Below are positions 1-8,456 of a stretch of DNA of 64,000 nucleotides, one piece after another. Each line of letters opens with the position of its first letter. The first letter of the stretch is position 1. Source of the DNA: Actinomadura rubteroloni (lineage in GTDB: Bacteria; Actinomycetota; Actinomycetes; Streptosporangiales; Streptosporangiaceae); NCBI RefSeq assembly GCF_002911665.1, contig NZ_MTBP01000001.1:2170001-2234000 (forward strand). The letters run 5' to 3'. The notes under the pieces were generated by a model. That model made no database searches and was not told the origin of the DNA. It saw only the letters and a list, made by a program, of their open reading frames with translations. The translations under genes were made by a program, and so were the position numbers.

Positions 1-709
1 TGTCGTCGCTGGAGAAGTTCAGCACCTTCGACGCGGCCCCGACGAGCCCCATCACCACCTGCATCGTGACACTGATCACGATCAGCGGCAGGATGGCGGC
101 GATCGGCGCCCGGAAGATCAGCAGGATCAGCCCGATGATCAGGACGAACGTCGCGATGCCGACGATCTCGAAGGACTGGTTGAACGAGTCCTCGTTGTCG
201 ACGAACCCGGCGACGTCACCGCCGACCTTGGCCTCCAGCCCGCTGCCCGACAGCAGCTTCGGCAACTCGAGCCGGATGTCCTTCACGGCGTCGGCCTGCT
301 TCTTGCTGTCGTCGGTGCTCGTGCCCTTCATGCCCACGACGACGACCTGGACGGCCTTGTTGGGAGCGACCGTCTCCTTGGACGTGGAGACCGCGGTGAC
401 CGTCGGGTACTTCTTGGCCTGCAGCGCCGCGGCCGTCTGGCCGACCTTCGCGACGTCCGGCGTCGTCAGCGCCCCGCCGTCGGAGCGCTTCACGACGATC
501 ACGGTCGTCTGGTCGGCCTGCTGCGGGAACGCCTTCTGGGCGACCTTCATCGCCTGCGCCGACTCGTACTTGGACGGCAGGAAGTCGCCCTGGTCGGACT
601 TGGTCGACAACTTGGGCGAGAACGCGATGACGACCACGGCGACGACCAGCCAGCTCACGATGGTCCACCACGGATGCCGCACGACGAAGCGCGCGAGACC
701 AGCGAACAT
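1..709 (-). CDS. MMPL/RND-family transporter, N-terminal part (cut by window edge)
   Basis: The open frame runs off the left edge, so only about the first 236 residues are visible. The protein begins MFAGLARFVVRHPWW and has one membrane segment at about residues 13-31. A large extracytoplasmic domain follows, and further membrane helices begin near residue 180 (FVLILGLILLIF, AAILPLIVISV). This is the usual start of MMPL transporters, which have 12 helices and two porter domains and export lipids, siderophores or drugs by proton motive force. The ATG at 709 is preceded by AAGGA at a good distance. It is divergent from metB. The cargo cannot be told from this part. The family call is confident; the specific function is unknown. 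Confidence 0.85.
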   Translation of the reverse strand, partial: MFAGLARFVVRHPWWTIVSWLVVAVVVIAFSPKLSTKSDQGDFLPSKYESAQAMKVAQKAFPQQADQTTVIVVKRSDGGALTTPDVAKVGQTAAALQAKKYPTVTAVSTSKETVAPNKAVQVVVVGMKGTSTDDSKKQADAVKDIRLELPKLLSGSGLEAKVGGDVAGFVDNEDSFNQSFEIVGIATFVLIIGLILLIFRAPIAAILPLIVISVTMQVVMGLVGAASKVLNFSSDD

Positions 710-854
710 GGTTGATCCTTACTCGGGGGGTTGGGCTCTGTATCTCCACAAACGGTAAAGAACAAAAGCGCATGACGGCTCACCCCACAAGCCCATTTTC
801 GGGCTGATACCTCGGGTGGACCCCTCTCCTCCTTCGGGAGGGGCGCGGGGTCGC

Positions 855-860
855 TAGCCT
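855..860 (+). promoter_or_regulatory. Putative -10 box of a leaderless metB transcript
   Basis: TAGCCT lies 7 nt before the ATG at 868 and there is no Shine-Dalgarno sequence, the pattern of leaderless actinobacterial genes. Just upstream, 826-843 can form a 7-bp stem (one G-U pair) closed by a UUCG loop, overlapping the -35 area. AGCCC (790-794) pairs with GGGCT (801-805) further up. The hairpins could act on transcripts from further upstream; their role is unknown. Confidence 0.5.
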
Positions 861-867
861 CATACGC

Positions 868-2016
868 ATGGACAACGACGTGCGGCGATCCTTCGAGACG
901 CTGGCCATCCACGCCGGGCAGGAGCCGGACGCGGCGACGGGCGCCGTCGTCCCGCCGATCTACCAGGTGTCGACCTACAAGCAGGACGGCATCGGCGGCC
1001 TGCGCGGCGGTTACGAGTACTCGCGCTCGGCCAACCCGACCCGGACGGCCCTGGAGACGTGCCTGGCCGAGATCGAGGGCGGCACGCGGGGACTGGCGTT
1101 CGCGTCCGGCCTCGCCGCCGAGGACGCGCTGCTGCGCGCGGTCTGCCGGCCCGGCTCCCACATCGTCATCCCCGACGACGCCTACGGCGGCACCTACCGG
1201 CTGATCGCCAAGGTCGCCGAGCCGTGGGGCGTGTCGTTCGACCCGGTGCCGCTCGGCGACATCGCGGCGGTGCGGGCGGCGATGCGGCCCGAGACCGTGC
1301 TGATCTGGGCGGAGACGCCGACCAACCCGCTGCTCGGCATCGCCGACATCGCCGCGCTGGCGAGCGTGGCGCACCAGGCGGGCGCGCTGCTGGCGGTGGA
1401 CAACACGTTCGCCTCGCCGTACCTGCAGCGTCCGCTGGCGCTCGGCGCGGACGTGGTCGTCCACTCGACCACCAAGTACATCGGCGGCCACTCCGACGTG
1501 GTCGGCGGCGCGCTGGTCACGGCCGACAACGTCCTCGGCGACCAGCTCGCCTTCCACCAGAACGCGATGGGCGCGGTCGCGGGGCCGTTCGACGCGTGGC
1601 TGACGCTGCGCGGCGTGAAGACCCTCGCCGTCCGGATGGACCGGCACTGCGCCAACGCCGAGCGGGTCGTCGCGCTGCTCGCCGCGCACCCGCGCGTCCG
1701 CGAGGTGCTGTACCCGGGCCTTCCCGGGCACCCGGGGCACGACGTCGCGGTGAAGCAGATGACGAAGTTCGGCGGCATGGTGTCGTTCCGGATGGCGTCG
1801 GCGGCCGAGGCCGTCGCGGTCTGCGAGAACACCAAGCTGTTCACGCTCGGCGAGTCGCTCGGCGGCGTCGAGTCGCTGATCGAGCACCCGCACCGGATGA
1901 CGCACGCGTCGGCGTCGGGCTCGCCGCTGGAGGTGCCCGACGACCTCGTCCGCCTCTCCGTCGGCATCGAGGACGCGGGTGACCTGCTGCGTGACCTGGA
2001 ACGTGCCCTGGGCTGA
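868..2016 (+). CDS. metB: Cystathionine gamma-synthase / gamma-lyase family enzyme
   Basis: A PLP-dependent Cys/Met metabolism enzyme of 382 residues, the normal length for the family. It carries the substrate-loop motif YEYSRSANPTR near residue 50 and the PLP-lysine motif HSTTKYIGGHSD, with the Schiff-base lysine at residue 203. Family members either condense O-acyl-homoserine with cysteine to cystathionine (MetB) or cleave cystathionine (gamma-lyase), and sequence alone does not separate the two well. Actinobacterial proteins that begin with a FETLAIHAGQEPD-type start are usually named MetB. The gene stands alone, divergent from the MMPL gene, and looks leaderless. Confidence 0.88.
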   Translation: MDNDVRRSFETLAIHAGQEPDAATGAVVPPIYQVSTYKQDGIGGLRGGYEYSRSANPTRTALETCLAEIEGGTRGLAFASGLAAEDALLRAVCRPGSHIVIPDDAYGGTYRLIAKVAEPWGVSFDPVPLGDIAAVRAAMRPETVLIWAETPTNPLLGIADIAALASVAHQAGALLAVDNTFASPYLQRPLALGADVVVHSTTKYIGGHSDVVGGALVTADNVLGDQLAFHQNAMGAVAGPFDAWLTLRGVKTLAVRMDRHCANAERVVALLAAHPRVREVLYPGLPGHPGHDVAVKQMTKFGGMVSFRMASAAEAVAVCENTKLFTLGESLGGVESLIEHPHRMTHASASGSPLEVPDDLVRLSVGIEDAGDLLRDLERALG

Positions 2017-2102
2017 CCTCAACCGGACTGCTCTGCCCGGACGGCGCTTGATCAAACATCTATGCTTGAGCGCGCCAGAGCTTCCTCCGGAAAGGGCCGC
2101 GG

Positions 2103-3062
2103 GTGCGCAGAGCAGTGGTGTGGGGTGCGGTGCTGATCGCGGTCGGCACGGGCGCGGCGGGGTTCGTCCCGCCCGGCGCGGCGGCGTCCCCGGCGGTGCC
2201 GCCGGGCGCGCGGTCGGGCGGCTCGGTGGCGGCGGGTTCGGCCGTCATGGTCACGCCGGACCTGCCGAGGTTCCGCACCTACGCCTACGGCAAGGGCGGG
2301 AAGCAGCGGCTGGACGCGTACTGGCGCGCACCCGTGAAGTCGGCGCGCTCCCGGCCCGGCCCGGCGGTCCTGCTGCTGCACGGCGGCTACTGGATCGAGG
2401 GCGACAAGCGGGACTGGAAGTACGTCGCGCGCCGCCTCGCCGGGGACGGCTTCACGGTCTTCGCCGCCGACTACCGGCTCGCCGGGCCGCACGCGGTGTG
2501 GCCCGCGCAGCGCGACGACGCCTTGGCCGCGCTGCGGTTCGTCAAGAAGAACGCCCGGCGGTGGAACGTCGACCCCGGCCGGATCGTGGCGGTCGGCTCG
2601 TCGGCGGGCGGGATGCTCGCGACGCAGCTCGGCACCTACGGCGAGGGCGCGAAGCAGGTGCGGGGCGTCGTGGCGCTGTCGCCCGTCAACAACCCCTACC
2701 TCGCCTACCGGCAGGGGGACGCGCCGGACGCGTCGCCCCGCCAGGCCAAGCTGCGCCGCGCCGTGGTGGACCTGCTCGGCTGCGTCCCGGGCGCCGGCGA
2801 CGACGACCTGTGCTGGGACCGCGCGGACGACGCCGACGCCGCCGTGCACGCGTCCGCGGGCGACGCGCCGATGCTGCTGATGCACGCCGCCGGTGACTTC
2901 GTGCCCGTCACGCACAGCACGGAGCTGGCGAGCGCGCTGCGCGCCGTCGGGGTGCCCGCGACCGTCCGGACGGTCACCGGCGCCGGGCACGGCACCGCAC
3001 AGCTCAGCGACCCGGGCGTCTACCCGCGCATCCTCGCGTTCCTGCGCGCCCGCACCCGCTGA
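2103..3062 (+). CDS. Secreted alpha/beta hydrolase (BD-FAE/esterase-like)
   Basis: A 319-residue protein with a cleavable signal peptide (MRRAVVWGAVLIAVGTGAAG, then an Ala/Gly-rich stretch). The oxyanion motif HGGYW starts at His93. The nucleophile elbow GSSAGG, the Asp motif HAAGDFVPV and the catalytic His in GAGHG follow in the order expected for the fold. The GTG at 2103 is preceded by GGAAAGG. An exported serine esterase or lipase-like enzyme is likely; the substrate is not known. The preceding gap contains an 8-bp palindrome TTGATCAA and a TATGCT -10-like element. Confidence 0.8.
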   Translation: MRRAVVWGAVLIAVGTGAAGFVPPGAAASPAVPPGARSGGSVAAGSAVMVTPDLPRFRTYAYGKGGKQRLDAYWRAPVKSARSRPGPAVLLLHGGYWIEGDKRDWKYVARRLAGDGFTVFAADYRLAGPHAVWPAQRDDALAALRFVKKNARRWNVDPGRIVAVGSSAGGMLATQLGTYGEGAKQVRGVVALSPVNNPYLAYRQGDAPDASPRQAKLRRAVVDLLGCVPGAGDDDLCWDRADDADAAVHASAGDAPMLLMHAAGDFVPVTHSTELASALRAVGVPATVRTVTGAGHGTAQLSDPGVYPRILAFLRARTR

Positions 3063-3101
3063 CGGATCCCGCCGCGCGCACGGGCGCCCGCGCGCCGGCG
3101 G
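3063..3101. terminator. GC-rich inverted repeat between convergent genes
   Basis: The 39-bp gap between the hydrolase and the convergent membrane-protein gene is almost entirely alternating GC, with the palindrome CGGGCGCCCG at its centre and imperfect GCGCGC flanks. It can fold in both directions. There is no T-run, so terminator activity is only a suggestion. Confidence 0.35.
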
Positions 3102-3557
3102 CTAGCCGTTCCAGACCATCAGGACGAGGATCACGAGCCACAGCAGCGCGACGATCCCCGACAGGGCGGCGATCCGGCCGCGCTCGGCCGGCGCGACGTC
3201 GCCGGCGGGCTCGTCCTCGGCCGCGTCCTTCGCCGTGCGCTCGGTGAGCAGCTTCACCGCGTGGCCCTGGTCGCGCGCGACGACGAGCAGCAGCGCTAGC
3301 GCGACGACGAACAGCGTCATCGACACCGACAGCCACGCCTCGGAGAACGCGCCGTCGGCGAGGAACAGGCCGAACAGGAAGATGCCGAGCGTCCCGAGCC
3401 CGTAGATCTGCGTCGTGCGGTGCAGATAGCGGACGACCGTCACGTTGCCCTGCCGGATGTACCGGGGCGTGGACATCGTCGCGGCCGTCAGCGGCCCGAG
3501 CGTGAAGATGGCGAAACCGACGTGCAGGACGAGCAGCAGGCGATCGGAGGTCGACAT
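3102..3557 (-). CDS. Small four-helix membrane protein, DUF2269-like
   Basis: A 151-residue protein with four predicted membrane segments: LLLVLHVGFAIFTLGPL, a GLGTLGIFLFGLFL segment, SVSMTLFVVALALLLVVA and IVALLWLVILVLMVW. A charged loop rich in Glu/Lys lies between helices 3 and 4. The N-terminal HVGFAIFTLGPL and STPRYIR pattern resembles DUF2269-type membrane proteins, but I am not certain of the family. ATG 3557 is preferred over the upstream TTG at 3566. Its neighbour on the same strand is the VWA protein gene, whose start is further upstream, so co-transcription is unlikely to be tight. Confidence 0.7.
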   Translation of the reverse strand: MSTSDRLLLVLHVGFAIFTLGPLTAATMSTPRYIRQGNVTVVRYLHRTTQIYGLGTLGIFLFGLFLADGAFSEAWLSVSMTLFVVALALLLVVARDQGHAVKLLTERTAKDAAEDEPAGDVAPAERGRIAALSGIVALLWLVILVLMVWNG

Positions 3558-3588
3558 GACGACCAACCTAACCTGTCCCGGCCCGGTG

Positions 3589-5562
3589 TCACCCGGCGGC
3601 GCGGCGCCGCGACCGGCGCACCCGGAGGTAGTCGCTGACGACGTACTCGCCGAGGCGCTCGGCGTCGGGCGCGAACACCCGGCCGCCGTTGCGGCGCGCG
3701 ACCTCCTCCACGAACGACACGAGCCGCCGGTCGTCGGCGAGCATGAAGAAGTTCATCCCCGCCCCGCGCCGCGTCATCTTGTCGACCTCGGCCATCGTCA
3801 GGACGAGCGTGTCGGGCGACGGCGGGTAGTCGAAGCGGGACCGCCCGTCCGGCCGCAGGTGCGCGGTCGGCTCGCCGTCGGTGACGATCAGGACGATCGG
3901 CTCGAAGTCCGGGTGGCGGTCCAGATGGCGTCCGGCGATCATCAGGGCGTGGTGGAGGTTCGTGCCCTGGACCATGTCCCAGTCGAGCCCGGCCATCTCG
4001 GTGGGGTGCAGCGTCCGCGCGTAGTTGGAGAACCCGACGATCTGGATCGCGTCCTGCGGGTACTTGCTCGTCACCAGTGAGTGCAGCGCGAGCGCCGTCT
4101 GCTTGGCCGCGCCCCACGTCCCGCGCAGGACCATCGAGTACGACAGGTCCACGAGCAGGCACACCGCCGCGCCCGTGCGCCGCTCGGTCTCCTGCACCTC
4201 GAAGTCGTCCACGGCGAGCCGCACCGCGCCGCCCGGCCGCTCCCCGGCGGTGCGGCGGATCGCGTTGCGGACGGTCGCGACGACGTCCAGCGGCTGCTCG
4301 TCCCCGAACCGCCACGGGCGGGTGGCGCCGGTCAGCTCGCCGGCCTTGCCCGCGTCCTGCTGGTCGTGGTCGCCCTGCCGGTCGCCGTCCAGCCGGGAGA
4401 ACACGCGGCGCAGCGCGGTCTCGCCGAGTCGCCGGACGGCCTTGGCCGTCAGCTCCAGCTTCCCGCGCCGCCGCCGCAGGTAGCCCTGCCGCTCCAGCTC
4501 GGCCTCGATGCGGCGGAGCGCGGCGAGGTCGTCCACGGCGCGGCGGCCGAGGGCCCGCCGGACGGCGTCCTCGTCGATGTCGTCCAGCCGCGCGCCCGGA
4601 TAGTCCTGCGCGAGCGCCGCCTCCAGCTCGGCGAGGTCGGCCAGCTCGGCGAGCGCGGACGTCGCGTCCCCGACGCCGAGCGGCGCGTCGCCGGTCATCC
4701 GCTCCGGGACGCCCCAGCCGAGGTCGGGCCGCCGGGCGCGCAGCGCGCCGGTCAGCCGTTCCATCTCCAGCGCCAGGCCCGCGTCCTGCATGACCTGGTC
4801 CATCAGGTCGGCCAGCTCGGCGCGCTGCTCGGGCGACAGCGACGCCATGAGCCGGTCCATCGCGGCGGCGCGGCGGGCGAGGATGTCGACCAGCTCGTCG
4901 AGGTTCCGCGGCTGCTCGGGGAAGAAGTCGCCGTACTCCTGCATGAAGCGGTCGAAGTCGTCGGGGGTGTGCTCGCCGCGCGCCTCCGCGTCCAGCATCT
5001 GGTTGAGCGCGGCCATCATGTCCTTGACCCGCTCCATCGCGCCCGGGTCGGGGTTCTGCATGGCCTGCCGCATGCCCTGGAACTGCGCGTCCAGGACGTC
5101 CCGGCGCAGCAGGTCCTTGAGCTGCTCGAACGTCCGCCGCGCCGCGTCGGACCGCCACTGGTAGTCCGACAGGCGGCGGACGGCCTGCGCGGTGTCGTCG
5201 GGCAGCGCGTCCAGCTCCGCCTCGCGCAGCCGCGCCTCGTCGCCCGGGTCGGGGAACAGTTCGGCGCGCTCCTGCCCGACCGCCGTGTCCAGCAGGGCCC
5301 GGACGCGCTCCAGCGTGCCGTCCAGCCGGCCCCGGTCGCGGACCGCGCGGCGCCGCTCGCGGACCTCGCGCAGCAGGTCGTCCAGGCCGCGCCGGTCCCG
5401 GACGCCGGGCAGGCCTCGGCGCAGCAGGTCCCGCAGGGCCTCGTCGGCGCGGGTGCCGTCCAGCACCGCGTCGCCGACCGCGTCGAGCGCCGACCGGACG
5501 TCGTAGGGAGGGGCCAGCGGATCCGGCCCGTCGTGGTACGGCCCGTAGCGGTAACGGCTCAT
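3589..5562 (-). CDS. VWA-domain protein (Rv0959-like, partner of AAA+ ATPase)
   Basis: A 657-residue protein. The first two thirds are charged, helical and coiled-coil-like with no membrane segment. The C-terminal third is a von Willebrand A domain with an intact MIDAS: D472-L-S-Y-S in the first strand loop and VTDGEP with D562 later. Proteins of this design are encoded next to a magnesium-chelatase/MoxR-like AAA+ ATPase, as in M. tuberculosis Rv0958/Rv0959, and probably act with it as a metal-dependent chaperone or insertase. The next gene upstream (5588-7006) is exactly such an ATPase and is separated by only 25 bp, so the two form an operon. The client protein is unknown. Confidence 0.85.
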   Translation of the reverse strand: MSRYRYGPYHDGPDPLAPPYDVRSALDAVGDAVLDGTRADEALRDLLRRGLPGVRDRRGLDDLLREVRERRRAVRDRGRLDGTLERVRALLDTAVGQERAELFPDPGDEARLREAELDALPDDTAQAVRRLSDYQWRSDAARRTFEQLKDLLRRDVLDAQFQGMRQAMQNPDPGAMERVKDMMAALNQMLDAEARGEHTPDDFDRFMQEYGDFFPEQPRNLDELVDILARRAAAMDRLMASLSPEQRAELADLMDQVMQDAGLALEMERLTGALRARRPDLGWGVPERMTGDAPLGVGDATSALAELADLAELEAALAQDYPGARLDDIDEDAVRRALGRRAVDDLAALRRIEAELERQGYLRRRRGKLELTAKAVRRLGETALRRVFSRLDGDRQGDHDQQDAGKAGELTGATRPWRFGDEQPLDVVATVRNAIRRTAGERPGGAVRLAVDDFEVQETERRTGAAVCLLVDLSYSMVLRGTWGAAKQTALALHSLVTSKYPQDAIQIVGFSNYARTLHPTEMAGLDWDMVQGTNLHHALMIAGRHLDRHPDFEPIVLIVTDGEPTAHLRPDGRSRFDYPPSPDTLVLTMAEVDKMTRRGAGMNFFMLADDRRLVSFVEEVARRNGGRVFAPDAERLGEYVVSDYLRVRRSRRRAAG

Positions 5563-5587
5563 CTGCGCCTCCCCGCGCTCGTCGCGA

Positions 5588-7006
5588 TCACGTCCGGTAG
5601 GTGGCCGTTCCGTCCGAGCCCTCGCCGACGTCCTTGGAGAGCTGGCGGGTCAGGAACATCCCCTCCAGCGCGAACTCCAGGGCGGCGGCGGCCTGGCCGG
5701 GCGAGTCCCCGCTGAGGCCGAGGCGCTCCATCATCCGGGCCAGCCCCGGCACCGGCCCGACGCGGCGCAGCAGCTCGCCCGCCCCGACCAGCTCGCCGGA
5801 CTCGACGCTCGCGCCGCTCTCGAACCGGGCGCGCAGCCCGTCCAGGTCGGCGGCGCCGAGCGTCCGGCGGAACGTCTCGGCGACCGCGCGGCGCAGCAGG
5901 TGCTCCAGCACCTCCTGCTCGCGGCCCTCCTCGCTGACCTCGAACTCCACCTTGCCGAGCAGCGACGGGACGATCGCGGGCAGGTCGCAGACGCGGGCGA
6001 CCGCGCGCTCCTCCCCGGCGAGCGCGGCGCGGCGCACCGCCCCGGCCGCGACGGTCTCGGCCCCGGCGAGCGCGAACCGCGCCGACACGCCGGACCGCGC
6101 GTCCACGGCGGACGACTCCCGGACGAGCCGCGTGAACCGTCCCACCACCTCGACCAGGTGCTCGGGCACCTCGGCGGGCACGCCGCCGAGGTCGGCGAAC
6201 TCGGCCTCCTGGCGGATCAGGTCCAGCTCGGTGTCCAGCGCGAGCGGGTAGTGCGTGCGGATCTCGGCGCCGAAGCGGTCCTTCAGCGGCGTGATGATCC
6301 GGCCCCGGTTGGTGTAGTCCTCGGGGTTGGCGCTCGCGACGAGCAGCACGTCCAGCGGGAGCCGCAGCGCGTAGCCGCGGATCTGGACGTCCCGCTCCTC
6401 CAGCACGTTCAGCAGCGCGACCTGGATGCGCTCGGCGAGGTCGGGCAGCTCGTTGATCGCGAAGATGCCCCGGTTGGTGCGCGGGACGAGCCCGTAGTGG
6501 ACGGTCTCGGGATCGCCCAGCGTCCGGCCCTCGGCCACCTTGATCGGGTCGACGTCGCCGATGAGGTCGCCGACGGCCGTGTCGGGCGTGGCGAGCTTCT
6601 CGCCGAACCGATCGTCGCGGTGCCGCCACGCGACGGGCAGGTCGTCGCCCTGCTCGGCCGCGAGCCGCACGCAGCGCACGCAGACGGGTTCGTAGGGGTG
6701 GTCGTTGATCTCGCAGCCGGCGACGACGGGCGTCCACTCGTCCAGCAGCCCGCCGAGCGTGCGGATCAGCCGCGTCTTGCCCTGCCCGCGCTCGCCGAGC
6801 AGCACCAGGTCGTGCCCGGCGAGCAGGGCGCGTTCCAGATGGGGGAGCACGGTGTCGTCGAAGCCGACGATGCCGGGGAAGCGCGGCTCGCCCGACCGCA
6901 GCCGGGCGAGGAGGTTGTGGCGGATCTCCGCCTTCACCGTCCGCTGGACGTGGCCGCCGGCGCGGAGGTCGCCGAGCGTGGTCTCAGGAGGTGTGGATGG
7001 GCGCAC
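5588..7006 (-). CDS. AAA+ ATPase, magnesium-chelatase/MoxR-like (Rv0958-like)
   Basis: A protein of about 472 residues from the GTG at 7006. The Walker A motif GERGQGKT is at residues 71-78. A possible zinc site follows (CEINDHPYEPVCVRC), then the Walker B-like IFAINELPDL and the sensor region SANPEDYTNRG. This is the ChlI/sigma-54-activator branch of AAA+ proteins. It precedes the VWA gene by 25 bp, giving the common ATPase-VWA pair. I chose GTG 7006 because homologues begin near the TxGxLRAxGH motif; the frame stays open to another GTG at 7042. The upstream strand is divergent from the FIST gene. Cytoplasmic; the substrate is unknown. Confidence 0.85.
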   Translation of the reverse strand: MRPSTPPETTLGDLRAGGHVQRTVKAEIRHNLLARLRSGEPRFPGIVGFDDTVLPHLERALLAGHDLVLLGERGQGKTRLIRTLGGLLDEWTPVVAGCEINDHPYEPVCVRCVRLAAEQGDDLPVAWRHRDDRFGEKLATPDTAVGDLIGDVDPIKVAEGRTLGDPETVHYGLVPRTNRGIFAINELPDLAERIQVALLNVLEERDVQIRGYALRLPLDVLLVASANPEDYTNRGRIITPLKDRFGAEIRTHYPLALDTELDLIRQEAEFADLGGVPAEVPEHLVEVVGRFTRLVRESSAVDARSGVSARFALAGAETVAAGAVRRAALAGEERAVARVCDLPAIVPSLLGKVEFEVSEEGREQEVLEHLLRRAVAETFRRTLGAADLDGLRARFESGASVESGELVGAGELLRRVGPVPGLARMMERLGLSGDSPGQAAAALEFALEGMFLTRQLSKDVGEGSDGTATYRT

Positions 7007-7128
7007 GCGACCGACACTACGTCGCGGTCTGCGGGTTCGCACCCCCTTACCGTCCGGCCAGGAGGTGTTTGGGGAGGGGTGCCGGGACGGGGAGACTAGG
7101 AGCGTGGACGCAACCGGGAGAGGTGCCG

Positions 7129-8286
7129 ATGGCGCGGTTCGGTGATGGCTTGGCGGTCGGGCCGGACCTCGTGTCCGCCGCCGAGGTCGCGGTGCGGCGG
7201 GCCCTGGACGGCCTGGACGCGGCGCCCGACCTGCTGTTCGTGTTCGTCTCCGGCGACGACCCCGAGCAGGTCGCGGCGGCGGCCCGGCGCGCGGGCGCGC
7301 TCGCGGGCGCCCGCGTCGTGCTCGGGTGCAGCTCGGCGGGCGTCATCGGCGGCGGGCGCGGCGTCGAGGGCGCGGGCGCGGTCAGCGCGTGGGCGGCGGT
7401 GCTGCCCGGCGCGCGGCTGGAGCCGTTCCGGCTGGACACGCTGCGCGCGGGGGACCGGCTGGTCGTCGCCGGGATGCCCGAGACGCGGGCCGACGACGTC
7501 GTCGGCGTCCTGCTCGCCGACCCCTACGGCTTCCCGGTGGACGCGTTCGTGGAGCGGTCCGCCGAGGCGCTGCCGGGCCTGCCGCTCGTCGGCGGCCTCG
7601 CCGACGGCGAGCGCGGCGCGATCCGGCTGTTCGTGGACGGCGAGGTGCACGACGGCGGCGCGGTCGGGCTCGTGGTCGGCGGCCCGGTGACGGCGGCGAC
7701 GGTGGTCAGCCAGGGCGCCCGTCCGATCGGCCCCGACATGGTCGTGACGCGCGCGGAGGAGAACGTCCTGTACGAACTGGCGGGCCGTCCGGCGCTGGAG
7801 CGGCTGGAGGAGATCATCGCCGAACTGCCCGAGGAGGACCGGGAGCTGGCCGGGCACGGGCTGCTCATCGGCGTCGCGATGGACGAGTACGCCGACGAGC
7901 ACGAGCGCGGCGACTTCCTCGTCCGCGGCGTGGTCGGCGCGGACGCCGAGGCGGGCGCGCTCGCGATCGGCGACGTCGTGGACGTCGGCCGCACGGTCCG
8001 CTTCCAGGTCCGCGACGCGGACGCCGCCGACGACGACCTCACCGCGCTGCTCGACCGCTTCGACCTGGCGGTGGAGGGCGCCCTGCTGTTCTCCTGCAAC
8101 GGCCGGGGCCGCGCGACGTTCGCCGACTCGGGCCACGACGCCCGCCTGCTCGGCCGCGCGTTCGCGGGCGCGGGCGTCGGCGGCTTCTTCGCGGCGGGCG
8201 AGATCGGCCCGGTGGCCGGACGCAACCACGTCCACGGCTACACCGCGTCCATCCTCGCCTTCGGCCCCGCCCCCGACAGCCCATGA
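7129..8286 (+). CDS. FIST N- and C-domain signal sensor protein
   Basis: A 385-residue protein with the FIST layout: an N-terminal domain with GCSSAGVIG and a C-terminal domain with LLFSCNGRG and FFAAGEIGPV. FIST domains are soluble sensory domains thought to bind small ligands such as amino acids, often near signal-transduction genes. There is no output domain and no signal peptide. ATG 7129 is preceded by GGGAGAGG. The stop codon TGA (8284-8286) overlaps the ATG of a repeat-encoded mini-ORF (8283-8456), which in turn overlaps the start of the ROK gene, so all three are probably translated in series. Confidence 0.82.
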   Translation: MARFGDGLAVGPDLVSAAEVAVRRALDGLDAAPDLLFVFVSGDDPEQVAAAARRAGALAGARVVLGCSSAGVIGGGRGVEGAGAVSAWAAVLPGARLEPFRLDTLRAGDRLVVAGMPETRADDVVGVLLADPYGFPVDAFVERSAEALPGLPLVGGLADGERGAIRLFVDGEVHDGGAVGLVVGGPVTAATVVSQGARPIGPDMVVTRAEENVLYELAGRPALERLEEIIAELPEEDRELAGHGLLIGVAMDEYADEHERGDFLVRGVVGADAEAGALAIGDVVDVGRTVRFQVRDADAADDDLTALLDRFDLAVEGALLFSCNGRGRATFADSGHDARLLGRAFAGAGVGGFFAAGEIGPVAGRNHVHGYTASILAFGPAPDSP

Positions 8287-8456
8287 CCGCCCCGAAACCG
8301 CGCGGCTTGAGGCGCGGCGTGGGCGTGCGGGAGACACAGCGCGCGCCCATGGCGCGCGCCGCGCGCTGGACTGAGGAGTGTCGGGAGCTTGCGACCAGAG
8401 CGACGAGGGAAGCGCGCGGCTCTGGGCGCGCCGTGGGTGCGCAGGAGACACAGTGA
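8283..8456 (+). repeat. Dispersed coupled mini-ORF repeat, copy A (57-aa frame)
   Basis: The frame starts with an ATG that overlaps the FIST stop (ATGA) and ends with a TGA that overlaps the ROK start (GTGA). The core 8352-8420 matches 44260-44328 at 67 of 69 bases. A tail module (KPRGLRRGVGVRETQ) precedes the full unit, whose tail reads REARGSGRAVGAQETQ, so the copy is internally duplicated. The 3' end supplies the AGGAG sequence and the GTG start of the ROK gene. Its codons (AGA, AGG, CTT, TTG) are unlike the neighbouring genes. I cannot tell whether the peptide has a function or is only a bridge. Confidence 0.8.

Noticed and set aside
781..867. SAM riboswitch upstream of metB
   Set aside because: The short hairpins lack SAM-riboswitch features and the gene appears leaderless, leaving no room for one.
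655..2055. Long antisense ORFs over metB and most other genes (many 200-800 aa frames)
   Set aside because: High GC content keeps frames open; these have Arg/Pro/Ala/His-rich composition and no domains, and the opposite strand carries a recognised gene.
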